Shown here piece after piece: positions 1 to 5,764 of a stretch of 19,780 nucleotides of DNA. Position 1 is the stretch's first letter, and every line of letters starts with the position of its first letter. The stretch spans positions 162-19,941 of the forward strand of contig JAQVRY010000020.1 in the NCBI GenBank assembly GCA_028700795.1, in the 5' to 3' direction. Below the pieces are notes generated by a model that saw nothing but the letters and a program-made list of their open reading frames with translations, did no database searches and was not told the origin of the DNA. Both the position numbers and the translations under genes were made by a program. This DNA comes from Tissierellia bacterium. GTDB lineage: Bacteria > Bacillota > Clostridia > Tissierellales > Sedimentibacteraceae.

Positions 1-188
1 ATCTGTAGATCCTTCGTTTCACTCAGGATGAGCGACTGACACCAAATCGTAGATTTGGGTCATCTGTAGATCCTTCGTTTCACTCAGGATGAGCGACTGA
101 CACCAAATCGTAGATTTGGGTCATCTGTAGATCCTTCGTTTCACTCAGGATGAGCGACTGACACCAAATCGTAGATTTGGGTCATCTG
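1..188. repeat. 61-bp tandem repeat, three identical copies, truncated by window edge
   Basis: Units at 1-61, 62-122 and 123-183 are identical base for base, followed by the first five bases of a fourth (184-188). Each unit has two inverted repeats. The first is ATCCT (unit positions 9-13) and AGGAT (25-29) around an 11-nt loop. The second is TGACACCAAATC (37-48), loop GTA, GATTTGGGTCA (52-62), a stem of 11 pairs with one bulged base. There is no variable spacer, so it is not a CRISPR array. It abuts the 3' end of upp and probably continues left. Related single copies occur at 2734-2759 and 16395-16430. Confidence 0.95.
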
Positions 189-189
189 C

Positions 190-819
190 TCACTTTGTGC
201 CGAACAGTCTGTCTCCCGCATCTCCCAATCCGGGAACTATGTAGCCGGTTTCATCATATTTTTCATCAATGGCAGCAGTGTAGATTTCAACATCCGGGTG
301 AGCTTCCGTTACTTTTTTCAAACCTTCAGGAGCACATACTAAATGTATGGATTTGATTTTTTTGGCGCCCCTCTTTTTTAACATTTCTAATGCACCGTTC
401 ATTGAGCCTCCTGTTGACAGCATGGGCTCGGTAATAATTACTATTCTGTTATCAATATCTGAAGGAAGCTTGCAGTAGTATTCAACTGGTTCAAGTGTTT
501 CTTCATTTCTATACAAACCAATGTGGCCGATTTTAGCATTTGGTATTAAATCCAACATACCGTCCACCATGCCGAGACCTGCTCTCAAAACAGGAACAAT
601 TGCTATATCTTCCCCGGATAGTGTTTTGCCTGTAGTTTTGCACATGGGTGTTTCAATATCAACATCTTTAAGAGGCAGGCTTCGAGTTACTTCGTATGCC
701 ATGAGCATGGATATTTCTCTTACTAATTCTCTGAAATCTTTTGGGGGTGTATTCTTGTCTCTCAGCATTGTAAGCTTGTGCTGAATCAACGGATGGGATA
801 CTACAGTTACATTATTCAT
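190..819 (-). CDS. upp: uracil phosphoribosyltransferase
   Basis: This cytosolic pyrimidine-salvage enzyme makes UMP and pyrophosphate from uracil and PRPP. At 209 residues it has the usual bacterial length. Visible motifs are VPVLRAGLGM (about 76-85), the PRPP loop EPMLSTGGS (131-139) and the C-terminal uracil-binding stretch YIVPGLGDAGDR. The start is fixed by AAGGAGT a few bases upstream of the ATG (site at 826-832 on the plus strand). One oddity is that the PRPP loop begins with Glu131 where most family members have Asp (DPMLATGGS). The gene is alone on its strand here, its 3' end abuts the 61-bp repeats and it is divergent from acpS. Identity is very secure. Confidence 0.97.
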   Translation of the reverse strand: MNNVTVVSHPLIQHKLTMLRDKNTPPKDFRELVREISMLMAYEVTRSLPLKDVDIETPMCKTTGKTLSGEDIAIVPVLRAGLGMVDGMLDLIPNAKIGHIGLYRNEETLEPVEYYCKLPSDIDNRIVIITEPMLSTGGSMNGALEMLKKRGAKKIKSIHLVCAPEGLKKVTEAHPDVEIYTAAIDEKYDETGYIVPGLGDAGDRLFGTK

Positions 820-886
820 ATGATACTCCTTTATAGTAATATTGTATTAATAAGAATTGTATTGCAAGTAAACATGTAATATAATT

Positions 887-912
887 ATTATATACAAAAA
901 GCTCTTTGTCAA
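887..912 (-). promoter_or_regulatory. candidate upp promoter
   Basis: On the minus strand a perfect TTGACA (907-912) and a perfect TATAAT (887-892) stand upstream of upp. Their spacing is only 14 nt, shorter than the ideal 17. A weaker -10 (AATAAT) three bases downstream would give 17 nt. The position suits upp transcription; the exact -10 is uncertain. Confidence 0.5.
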
Positions 913-931
913 TTAAAACTTTATAAGGAAG

Positions 932-991
932 GGGGACACACCTTCAAAGTCGGGAGATTCTATGAGGGATAGCCTTTGAAGGAATGTCCCC
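932..991. repeat. REP-like long inverted repeat upstream of acpS
   Basis: Arms GGGGACACACCTTCAAAG (932-949) and CTTTGAAGGAATGTCCCC (974-991) pair at 16 of 18 positions, with one 2-nt internal mismatch, around a 24-nt loop. It lies between the divergent genes upp and acpS and ends 23 nt before the acpS start. There is no T-tract after it, so a terminator role is doubtful. GGGGACA-type palindromes of this kind resemble dispersed REP-like elements in clostridial genomes; that assignment is inference. Confidence 0.8.
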
Positions 992-1014
992 ATAATTAGG
1001 AGGGGGAAGAAATT

Positions 1015-1380
1015 ATGATTAAAGGCACAGGAATAGACATAGTGGAAGTTGAAAGAATAAAAAAGAATTTAGGAAATGCTAAGTTCCTTGAAAAGCTCTA
1101 TTCAAACAGGGAATTGGAATATTTAAAAACGAGGAAATTCAATCCCCAAACAGCTGCCGGAATGTTTGCTGCAAAAGAAGCCGTTGCCAAATGTTTGGGA
1201 ACGGGATTTTCGAATTTCGGTCCCTGCCACATTGAAATATTAAAGGATGAAAATGATAAACCATATGCTATTTTATTAAGCAATGCATTAAAAAGAGCAG
1301 AGGAGCTAAATATTAAGAATATCCATATCTCCATATCACACACCGAGCAGTTTGCAGTTGCACAGTGCGTAGCCGAATGA
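1015..1380 (+). CDS. acpS: holo-[acyl-carrier-protein] synthase
   Basis: AcpS moves the 4'-phosphopantetheine group from CoA to a serine of apo-acyl carrier protein, switching on fatty acid synthesis. At 121 residues it matches the short trimeric AcpS type. The N-terminal GTGIDIVEVERI carries the metal-binding Asp8, and FAAKEAVAKCLGTG carries the conserved Glu and Lys. The C-terminal ISISHTEQFAVA motif is also present. An AGGAGGGGG site 7-15 nt upstream sets the ATG. As in Bacillus subtilis, it precedes a lipoprotein gene and the ndoAI-ndoA pair. A REP-like inverted repeat lies just upstream and a smaller one just downstream. Confidence 0.97.
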   Translation: MIKGTGIDIVEVERIKKNLGNAKFLEKLYSNRELEYLKTRKFNPQTAAGMFAAKEAVAKCLGTGFSNFGPCHIEILKDENDKPYAILLSNALKRAEELNIKNIHISISHTEQFAVAQCVAE

Positions 1381-1436
1381 TTTGTGGAATATATTCATAA
1401 AATTCATCATAGAATTAATGGAGGAAGGACGCGAAG

Positions 1437-1458
1437 AGGGAGACACCTCACCGTCCCT
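1437..1458. repeat. short REP-like inverted repeat between acpS and the lipoprotein gene
   Basis: AGGGA (1437-1441) and TCCCT (1454-1458) flank a 12-nt loop containing GACACCTCACCG. The 5' arm and loop (AGGGAGACACCT) resemble the GGGGACACACCT arm at 932-943, and the bases after each 3' arm (TAATAATTATG and ATAATTAGG) are alike. This suggests a degenerate relative of that element. It lies in the open frame upstream of the lipoprotein start, which argues for the later start at 1487. Confidence 0.55.
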
Positions 1459-1486
1459 AATAATTATGATGGAAGCAGGTTATGGT

Positions 1487-1996
1487 ATGAGGTTAATACT
1501 GAGGTTAATACTGTTGCTTTTAGTATTGTTGATTTTTTTAAGCGGTTGTGCCGCTGAAGATAAACCATTTATATTGCCTGTTAATTATACAGGTGAGGCA
1601 TTGATGAAGGTATATACAGATAAAACAGAAAATGATTATAAAGTAAATATTATTTGCAGGGACGGCAATTACAGCATAAGGATGGAATCAGAAAACGAAG
1701 CCTGGAACTATGCATATGTTTCAGGGAACAGATGCATATTAAACAATGATAAGTTTCCTGAAAGCAGTGTGACGATTGAAAATTTTAAATTAAATGAAAC
1801 ATTGATGCATGATTTTGAGCTTGGAAAATTTGATGTATTGGAAAATATTCCGGAAGAATTGATTTATTGGGATGGAGAATATAAACATGTTTTAAATTTC
1901 AGCAAAGATAATCTGCTTCCAAAGACAATTTTTATTTATAATAATGATAAATTGGTAAAAGCTATACAGTATGAAATAATAAATATTGAGGAATAA
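1487..1996 (+). CDS. GerS/YdcC-like lipoprotein (LolA-fold type), predicted
   Basis: A 169-residue exported lipoprotein. The chosen ATG gives a normal signal peptide: MRLILRLILLLL, then a hydrophobic run ending in the lipobox LSGC, with the lipidated Cys about 20 residues in. An upstream ATG at 1466 and the longer open frame from 1382 run through the hairpin at 1437-1458 and add a charged, non-signal segment. GGAAGCAGG just before 1487 is a usable but weak ribosome site. The mature part is beta-rich and acidic, with no catalytic motif I can name. In B. subtilis the gene after acpS is ydcC, and in Clostridioides the LolA-like germination lipoprotein GerS lies next to an alanine racemase gene. 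Function in germination or spore envelope is inferred from position only. Confidence 0.72.
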   Translation: MRLILRLILLLLVLLIFLSGCAAEDKPFILPVNYTGEALMKVYTDKTENDYKVNIICRDGNYSIRMESENEAWNYAYVSGNRCILNNDKFPESSVTIENFKLNETLMHDFELGKFDVLENIPEELIYWDGEYKHVLNFSKDNLLPKTIFIYNNDKLVKAIQYEIINIEE

Positions 1997-2095
1997 TATT
2001 AATAATTATTTACGAATAATACAAATGTTACCATATAACTTATGTGTTTATTGTGTTAAAATATAATATAACTGTGCAATTGCGAGGTGTGTATC

Positions 2096-2371
2096 TTGGC
2101 GGAAAATAAAAAAGTACTGATTTCAATTCCTGAAAACTTGTTGAGGGAATTGGATAATGCAGTAAAAGAAGAAGGAACAAATAGAAGTGACTTTATAAGA
2201 AAATCCATAAGGTTTTATTTGATTGAAAAAAGGAAGCTTGAAATCAGAAACAAGATGAAAGCAGGCTATTTAGAAATGAGTAAAATCAACAAGAGCATTA
2301 CTGAAGAATACTCAGAAGGGGACTATGAGGACTTTTTAAGCTATGAAACTAAATTATTAGGAAGTGAATAG
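2096..2371 (+). CDS. ndoAI: ribbon-helix-helix antitoxin of the NdoAI/MazE type
   Basis: This 91-residue antitoxin should bind and neutralise the RNase toxin encoded directly downstream and repress their operon. The N-terminal KKVLISIPENLLRELD followed by NRSDFIRKSIRFYL (about 30-43) is a typical ribbon-helix-helix DNA-binding domain. The acidic C-terminus (ITEEYSEGDYEDF) is the likely toxin-binding tail. The TTG at 2096 is preferred over the GTG at 2087 because GAGGTG (2084-2089) sits 6 nt before it and overlaps the GTG. A TATAAT at 2062-2067 could be the -10 of its promoter; no good -35 is seen. The stop lies one base before the toxin start, so translation is probably coupled. Confidence 0.93.
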   Translation: MAENKKVLISIPENLLRELDNAVKEEGTNRSDFIRKSIRFYLIEKRKLEIRNKMKAGYLEMSKINKSITEEYSEGDYEDFLSYETKLLGSE

Positions 2372-2372
2372 T

Positions 2373-2723
2373 TTGATTGTTAAAAGGGGTGATGTATACT
2401 ATGCCGACTTGAGCCCTGTAATTGGTTCGGAGCAAGGAGGGGTAAGACCGGTATTAGTTGTGCAAAATGATATTGGGAATAGATACAGCCCTACAGTGAT
2501 TGTATCTGCAATCACGTCTCAGATAAACAAGGCGAAGCTGCCTACTCATATAGAAATAAGTTCTGAGGATTTCAGCCTTCCTAAGGACTCTGTTGTATTG
2601 CTTGAACAAATCCGGACAATAGATAAAAAGAGACTTAAAGAAAAAATTGGACGCTTTGATAAAAACCTCATGGGAGAGGTGGATGATTGCCTAAAAATCA
2701 GCTTAGGATTGATTGACTTTTAA
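2373..2723 (+). CDS. ndoA: mRNA interferase toxin, MazF/NdoA (PemK) family
   Basis: This sequence-specific endoribonuclease toxin (EndoA type; the B. subtilis enzyme cleaves at UACAU) is blocked by the upstream antitoxin. The 116 residues match the length of B. subtilis NdoA and resemble it closely from MIVKRGDVYYADLSPV through GSEQGGVRPVLV to the C-terminal LGLIDF. The catalytic-type Arg in GGVRPV and the Thr in SAITSQ are present. TTG at 2373 gives the family N-terminus, with AGGAAGTG 6 nt upstream. The in-frame GTG at 2364 would overlap ndoAI and leaves little room for a ribosome site. It is convergent with folC, with a hairpin repeat between the two. Confidence 0.96.
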   Translation: MIVKRGDVYYADLSPVIGSEQGGVRPVLVVQNDIGNRYSPTVIVSAITSQINKAKLPTHIEISSEDFSLPKDSVVLLEQIRTIDKKRLKEKIGRFDKNLMGEVDDCLKISLGLIDF

Positions 2724-2733
2724 CCTGCGGAGC

Positions 2734-2759
2734 GTCATTCTGAACGCAGTGAAGAATCT
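2734..2759. repeat. dispersed hairpin repeat related to the left-edge tandem array
   Basis: ATTCT (2737-2741), an 11-nt loop and AGAAT (2753-2757) form a hairpin within GTCATTCTG...GAAGAATCT. The reverse complement of the 61-bp units has the same plan, ATCCT, 11-nt loop, AGGAT, also bounded by TCA and CT. It fills the 42-nt gap between the convergent ndoA and folC genes and might act as a weak two-way terminator; no T-tract is seen. Confidence 0.8.
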
Positions 2760-2765
2760 CATGAT

Positions 2766-4076
2766 TTATGTATTATTAGCAAACCCATTGTTTCTCAACA
2801 GTGTCCTGATACCGCCAATCATATATAATGAGCCTGAAAAGGCTATTATTTCATTTTTGCCTGCATTTTTAATAATAGGCAGAATATCTTCGTAGTTATC
2901 CAAGGGAACAACTTTTGTATTTGAATGCTTTTTTATTAAATCAGCTAATTCGTCTGCTTTTAATGCTCTTGGGCTTAAGGGTGTTAAAGTGTAAATTTTA
3001 TTTGCTAAAGGCAATACTAATTTCAAAGCCTCTTCAGGAGATTTATCTTTTAGAATACCAAAGAAATATGTTACATTGTCCTTAAAACATTCCTTTAAAG
3101 TGTTTGTAAAACTACGTATGCCGTCAATATTGTGCCCCCCGTCAAGAATAATATGGGGATTTTTGTTAATAATCTCAAATCTGCCGGGAAACTTGCATTT
3201 TGAAAAAGCATTTTCTATACTTTCCGAACTTATGTTGTAACCTTGTTTTTTAATAATCTCCAAGGCTGAAAGTGCAGTCAAAGCGTTTAGGAGCTGATGA
3301 TCTCCCAATAAATTTATTTTTAGCTTAGGCAGCTCAAAAACATCTCTTTTTAAATATTTAAACCATTGCCCTGTAATATCAGCACTAATCTTTTCAATAT
3401 CATATTTATTAGTTTCATAGACAGTAGCGCCTTTTTCTTTTGCCACACCTTTTATAACATTTATTATATTATGTGCTTGAGGATAGATTACAACAGATGA
3501 ATCTTCCTTGATTATGCCTGCCTTTTCAAATGCTATTTTTTCCAGTGTGTCTCCAAGCTGCTCCGTGTGGTCATAGCTTATGGAAGTTATGACACTGACC
3601 AATGGTTTTTCCACTATATTGGTTGCATCAAATCTTCCTCCCAATCCAACCTCAAGTACTAAAAAATCTATATTCTGCTCCTGAAAATATTTAAAGCCTA
3701 TGGCAGTTACAACCTCAAATTCAGTGGGATGGTCATATCCTTCCGAGATCATAATATTAATTTTCTGTTTTACCAATTCTGCAATTCTTGTCAGAGCAAC
3801 TTTATCAATTTGCTGCTTATTAATTTGAATTCTCTCCGTGAACTCCTCTAAGTAGGGGCTAATGAATAAACCAGTTTTGTAGCCTGATTCCATAAGGACA
3901 TCATGAATTAAGCTGCAGGTAGAGCCCTTGCCGTTTGTTCCTGCCACATGTATTATATTGTAACTATTCTGAGGATTATCCAATAACTCCATAAGTTTTT
4001 TTATTCGGTCAAGATCTAATTTTGAGCCGAATTTATATATAGAATGAATAAATTCTATTGCTTCTTCGTAAATCAT
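2766..4076 (-). CDS. folC: folylpolyglutamate synthase / dihydrofolate synthase
   Basis: FolC adds glutamate to folates (and often to dihydropteroate) using ATP, which keeps folate cofactors in the cell and improves their use by enzymes. The 436 residues match the family. The N-terminal ATPase domain has the P-loop HVAGTNGKGST at about residue 40, then the family motif VGLGGRFDATN and SYDHTEQLG; the C-terminal domain has ILDGGHNIDGI. The start at 4076 (MIYEEAIEFIHS) is preferred because GGGAGG stands 5 nt before it; the longer frame from 4124 adds 16 residues that lack family resemblance. It is divergent from the DUF2284 gene and convergent with ndoA. Confidence 0.96.
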   Translation of the reverse strand: MIYEEAIEFIHSIYKFGSKLDLDRIKKLMELLDNPQNSYNIIHVAGTNGKGSTCSLIHDVLMESGYKTGLFISPYLEEFTERIQINKQQIDKVALTRIAELVKQKINIMISEGYDHPTEFEVVTAIGFKYFQEQNIDFLVLEVGLGGRFDATNIVEKPLVSVITSISYDHTEQLGDTLEKIAFEKAGIIKEDSSVVIYPQAHNIINVIKGVAKEKGATVYETNKYDIEKISADITGQWFKYLKRDVFELPKLKINLLGDHQLLNALTALSALEIIKKQGYNISSESIENAFSKCKFPGRFEIINKNPHIILDGGHNIDGIRSFTNTLKECFKDNVTYFFGILKDKSPEEALKLVLPLANKIYTLTPLSPRALKADELADLIKKHSNTKVVPLDNYEDILPIIKNAGKNEIIAFSGSLYMIGGIRTLLRNNGFANNT

Positions 4077-4123
4077 TTTCCCTCCCGGATGCTTTATATT
4101 CTTAAATATTACACCATAAAACA

Positions 4124-4152
4124 TTGCATTTCAATATATTTTATATTAATAT
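4124..4152 (+). promoter_or_regulatory. candidate promoter for the DUF2284 gene
   Basis: TTGCAT (4124-4129), a 17-nt spacer and TAATAT (4147-4152) lie about 45 nt upstream of the TTG start at 4196, in the folC/DUF2284 divergent gap. The spacing is ideal and each box is close to the sigma-A consensus. Confidence 0.55.
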
Positions 4153-4195
4153 TATATTTATAGAATTGATCACTTGAAAATACAGGAGGTACAGC

Positions 4196-4735
4196 TTGGA
4201 TAACAATGAATTGCTTAAAGCCGCAGCTGATGCAGGCTTTGAATATTATGGGATGCTTGATGTAAAAACATTGGAGCTTTTGCCGGAAGTACGTGATATG
4301 TGCAAGGCAAATACCTGTGGAATGTATGGGAAAAACTGGGCATGCCCTCCAGGCTGCGGAACATTGGAAGAATGTCAGGCACGGATTAATAAGTTTGAAA
4401 GCGGTATAATTGTTCAGACAATGGGTAAACTTAAAAGCAGCTTCGACTACAAGGGTATGATGAAAATTTTAGCTCTTCATAAGGAACGCTTTCAGAAACT
4501 CAACGATTTATTAGTCAGCCAAGATAAATATAAAGAGATTCTGCCTTTGAATGCAGGAGCCTGCACAATTTGCAAGGAATGTACATACCCGGAAGAAGCT
4601 TGTCGTTTTAAGGATAAAGCTTTCGCTTCTTTGGAATCCTATGGTATATATGTGAGCAGGCTATGCCGTGATAATGGGATAGCTTATTATTATGGGCCAG
4701 GCACTATGTCATATACGGGATGTTTTTTGATTTGA
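4196..4735 (+). CDS. DUF2284 cysteine-rich, putative metal-binding protein
   Basis: This 179-residue cytosolic protein of unknown biochemical role has more than ten cysteines in motifs typical of DUF2284 (predicted metal-binding). These are Cys36, Cys41, Cys50, Cys54 and Cys60 around NWACPPGCGTLEEC, then CTICKECTYPEEAC in the second half, and late cysteines in LCRD and TGCFLI. The spacing suggests bound metal or an iron-sulfur cluster. The TTG start is supported by AGGAGG about 6 nt upstream. From memory, DUF2284 genes often occur near corrinoid methyltransferase genes, and this one precedes such a set. It is separated from it by about 400 nt and a separate candidate promoter, so co-transcription is uncertain. 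Family call is good; function is open. Confidence 0.85.
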   Translation: MDNNELLKAAADAGFEYYGMLDVKTLELLPEVRDMCKANTCGMYGKNWACPPGCGTLEECQARINKFESGIIVQTMGKLKSSFDYKGMMKILALHKERFQKLNDLLVSQDKYKEILPLNAGACTICKECTYPEEACRFKDKAFASLESYGIYVSRLCRDNGIAYYYGPGTMSYTGCFLI

Positions 4736-4772
4736 CATTCTATTCTATATTCTATACACTATATATAGTGTA
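4732..4772 (+). promoter_or_regulatory. promoter with an 18-bp perfect palindrome over the -10 (likely operator)
   Basis: TTGACA (4732-4737), a 17-nt spacer and TACACT (4755-4760) form a good sigma-A promoter whose -35 overlaps the DUF2284 stop codon. The -10 is the left end of the perfect palindrome TACACTATATATAGTGTA (4755-4772). A dimeric regulator bound there would cover the -10 and start site. The next gene downstream is the corrinoid protein gene at 5133, so substrate-responsive control of the cluster is the natural reading. No regulator gene is in the window. Confidence 0.6.
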
Positions 4773-5132
4773 ATAATTCTTTTGTTCATATAATCGTATC
4801 TTTGATGTTTAAATAATCATATTCTTGCTTAGTTCGGAAATATTTTTAGATATATTGAAAACGATTACCAATATAAGATTAAAAGTAATGTGTATGTCAA
4901 AGATTAATGCGATAAACCTATCTTGAAGCATTTGTTTTTTACATACCTTAGAGACAAGCATATTATGAAATGACTATTATTCCTGCCGTTTTGTCTGCAG
5001 GTGGTTAAAAAATAATGTTGAGATTCAAAATACACTCTGCAGTGATTACGACTGTTGCGAATATGAGATTGGGTAAACCAAAGATCAGATGGTGGGAATT
5101 TAGAAATCAATACTAAAAAGGAGGAAAGAAAA
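4773..5132 (+). other. about 360-nt non-coding leader with nested inverted repeats
   Basis: I see no convincing gene here. Short inverted repeats nest in one another: TATGT and ACATA enclose AATGC and GCATT, which enclose GATA and TATC with loop AACC (about 4892-4945). Others are AGACAA (4952-4957) with TTGTCT (4991-4996), CCTGC with GCAGG (about 4982-5001), and TTGG GTAAA CCAA shortly before the corrinoid protein ribosome site AAGGAGG (5118-5124). The region could be a structured 5' leader. It lacks recognisable cobalamin, SAM, THF or T-box consensus sequences. Confidence 0.45.
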
Positions 5133-5759
5133 ATGCAAGAGAAATTGTTCAATTTGATTGTGGACATGGAAGAAGAAGAAGCAATAAAATCCGCCAAAGA
5201 ATATTTGGAAGGCGGAGGTGATGCACAGAAGCTGCTGAATGCATGCAGGGATGCCATGGATGTAATTGGAAACAAGTTCGAAAAGGGAGAATATTTTCTT
5301 TCGGAACTGCTTCTTGGAGGAGAAATATTCCAAAGCATTATGAAGCTAACTTTGCCTTATATAAAAGGCGAAAGCAAGAAATTAGGCAAAATGGTTCTTG
5401 GTACCGTGAGAGAGGATATACATGACATAGGCAAGGATATTTTCAAAGCATTTGCAGAAGCTGCGGGCTTTGAAGTAGTGGATATAGGAGTAGATGTACC
5501 GGTTGAAAAATTTATAGAAGCAGTAAAAGATAATAATCCTGATATAGTTGGTATGTCGTGTTTGATTACTGCAGGAATGAGCTCAATGAAAAAAACAATT
5601 GATGCCATAAAAGATGCCGGATTAAAAGATGTGAAGATTATAATCGGCGGAGGAAGAGTTGACGAGGAATTAAAAGAGTTCTCAGGTGCTGATGCATGGG
5701 CGGATGATGCTGCAAAAGGAGTAAGACTGTGTAAAGAATTAGTAGTGAAGGAGGGTTGA
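5133..5759 (+). CDS. corrinoid (cobalamin-binding) methyl-carrier protein, MtgC/MttC/MtaC type
   Basis: This 208-residue carrier protein shuttles a methyl group on its cobalt between two methyltransferases in the cytosol. The N-terminal four-helix cap domain (about 1-85, with FEKGEYFLSELLLGGEIF) is followed by a Rossmann-like B12 domain. The latter has the base-off/His-on signature D95-x-H97-x-x-G100 in EDIHDIGK, then MSCLIT (about 147-152) and IIIGGGRV. AAGGAGG 8 nt before the ATG sets the start. The downstream methyltransferase begins 5 bp after its stop, so the two are translationally close. The lineage cannot be assigned to one methyl donor by eye. The family call is very secure. Confidence 0.95.
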   Translation: MQEKLFNLIVDMEEEEAIKSAKEYLEGGGDAQKLLNACRDAMDVIGNKFEKGEYFLSELLLGGEIFQSIMKLTLPYIKGESKKLGKMVLGTVREDIHDIGKDIFKAFAEAAGFEVVDIGVDVPVEKFIEAVKDNNPDIVGMSCLITAGMSSMKKTIDAIKDAGLKDVKIIIGGGRVDEELKEFSGADAWADDAAKGVRLCKELVVKEG

Positions 5760-5764
5760 TTAAA

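Noticed and set aside
1..188. Possible CRISPR array
   Set aside because: The units are contiguous and identical with no variable spacers, and each has two hairpins; no cas genes are present.
1382..1486. Extended N-terminus for the lipoprotein
   Set aside because: It has no ribosome site, crosses a hairpin repeat and would bury the signal peptide behind a charged segment.
4773..5132. Cobalamin riboswitch before the corrinoid protein gene
   Set aside because: No B12-box-like conserved segment (GCCACTG type) or typical core was found by eye.
4904..5338. Minus-strand open frame of 144 codons overlapping the leader and the corrinoid protein gene
   Set aside because: It has no ribosome site, no family resemblance, and more than half of it is antisense to the clear corrinoid protein gene.
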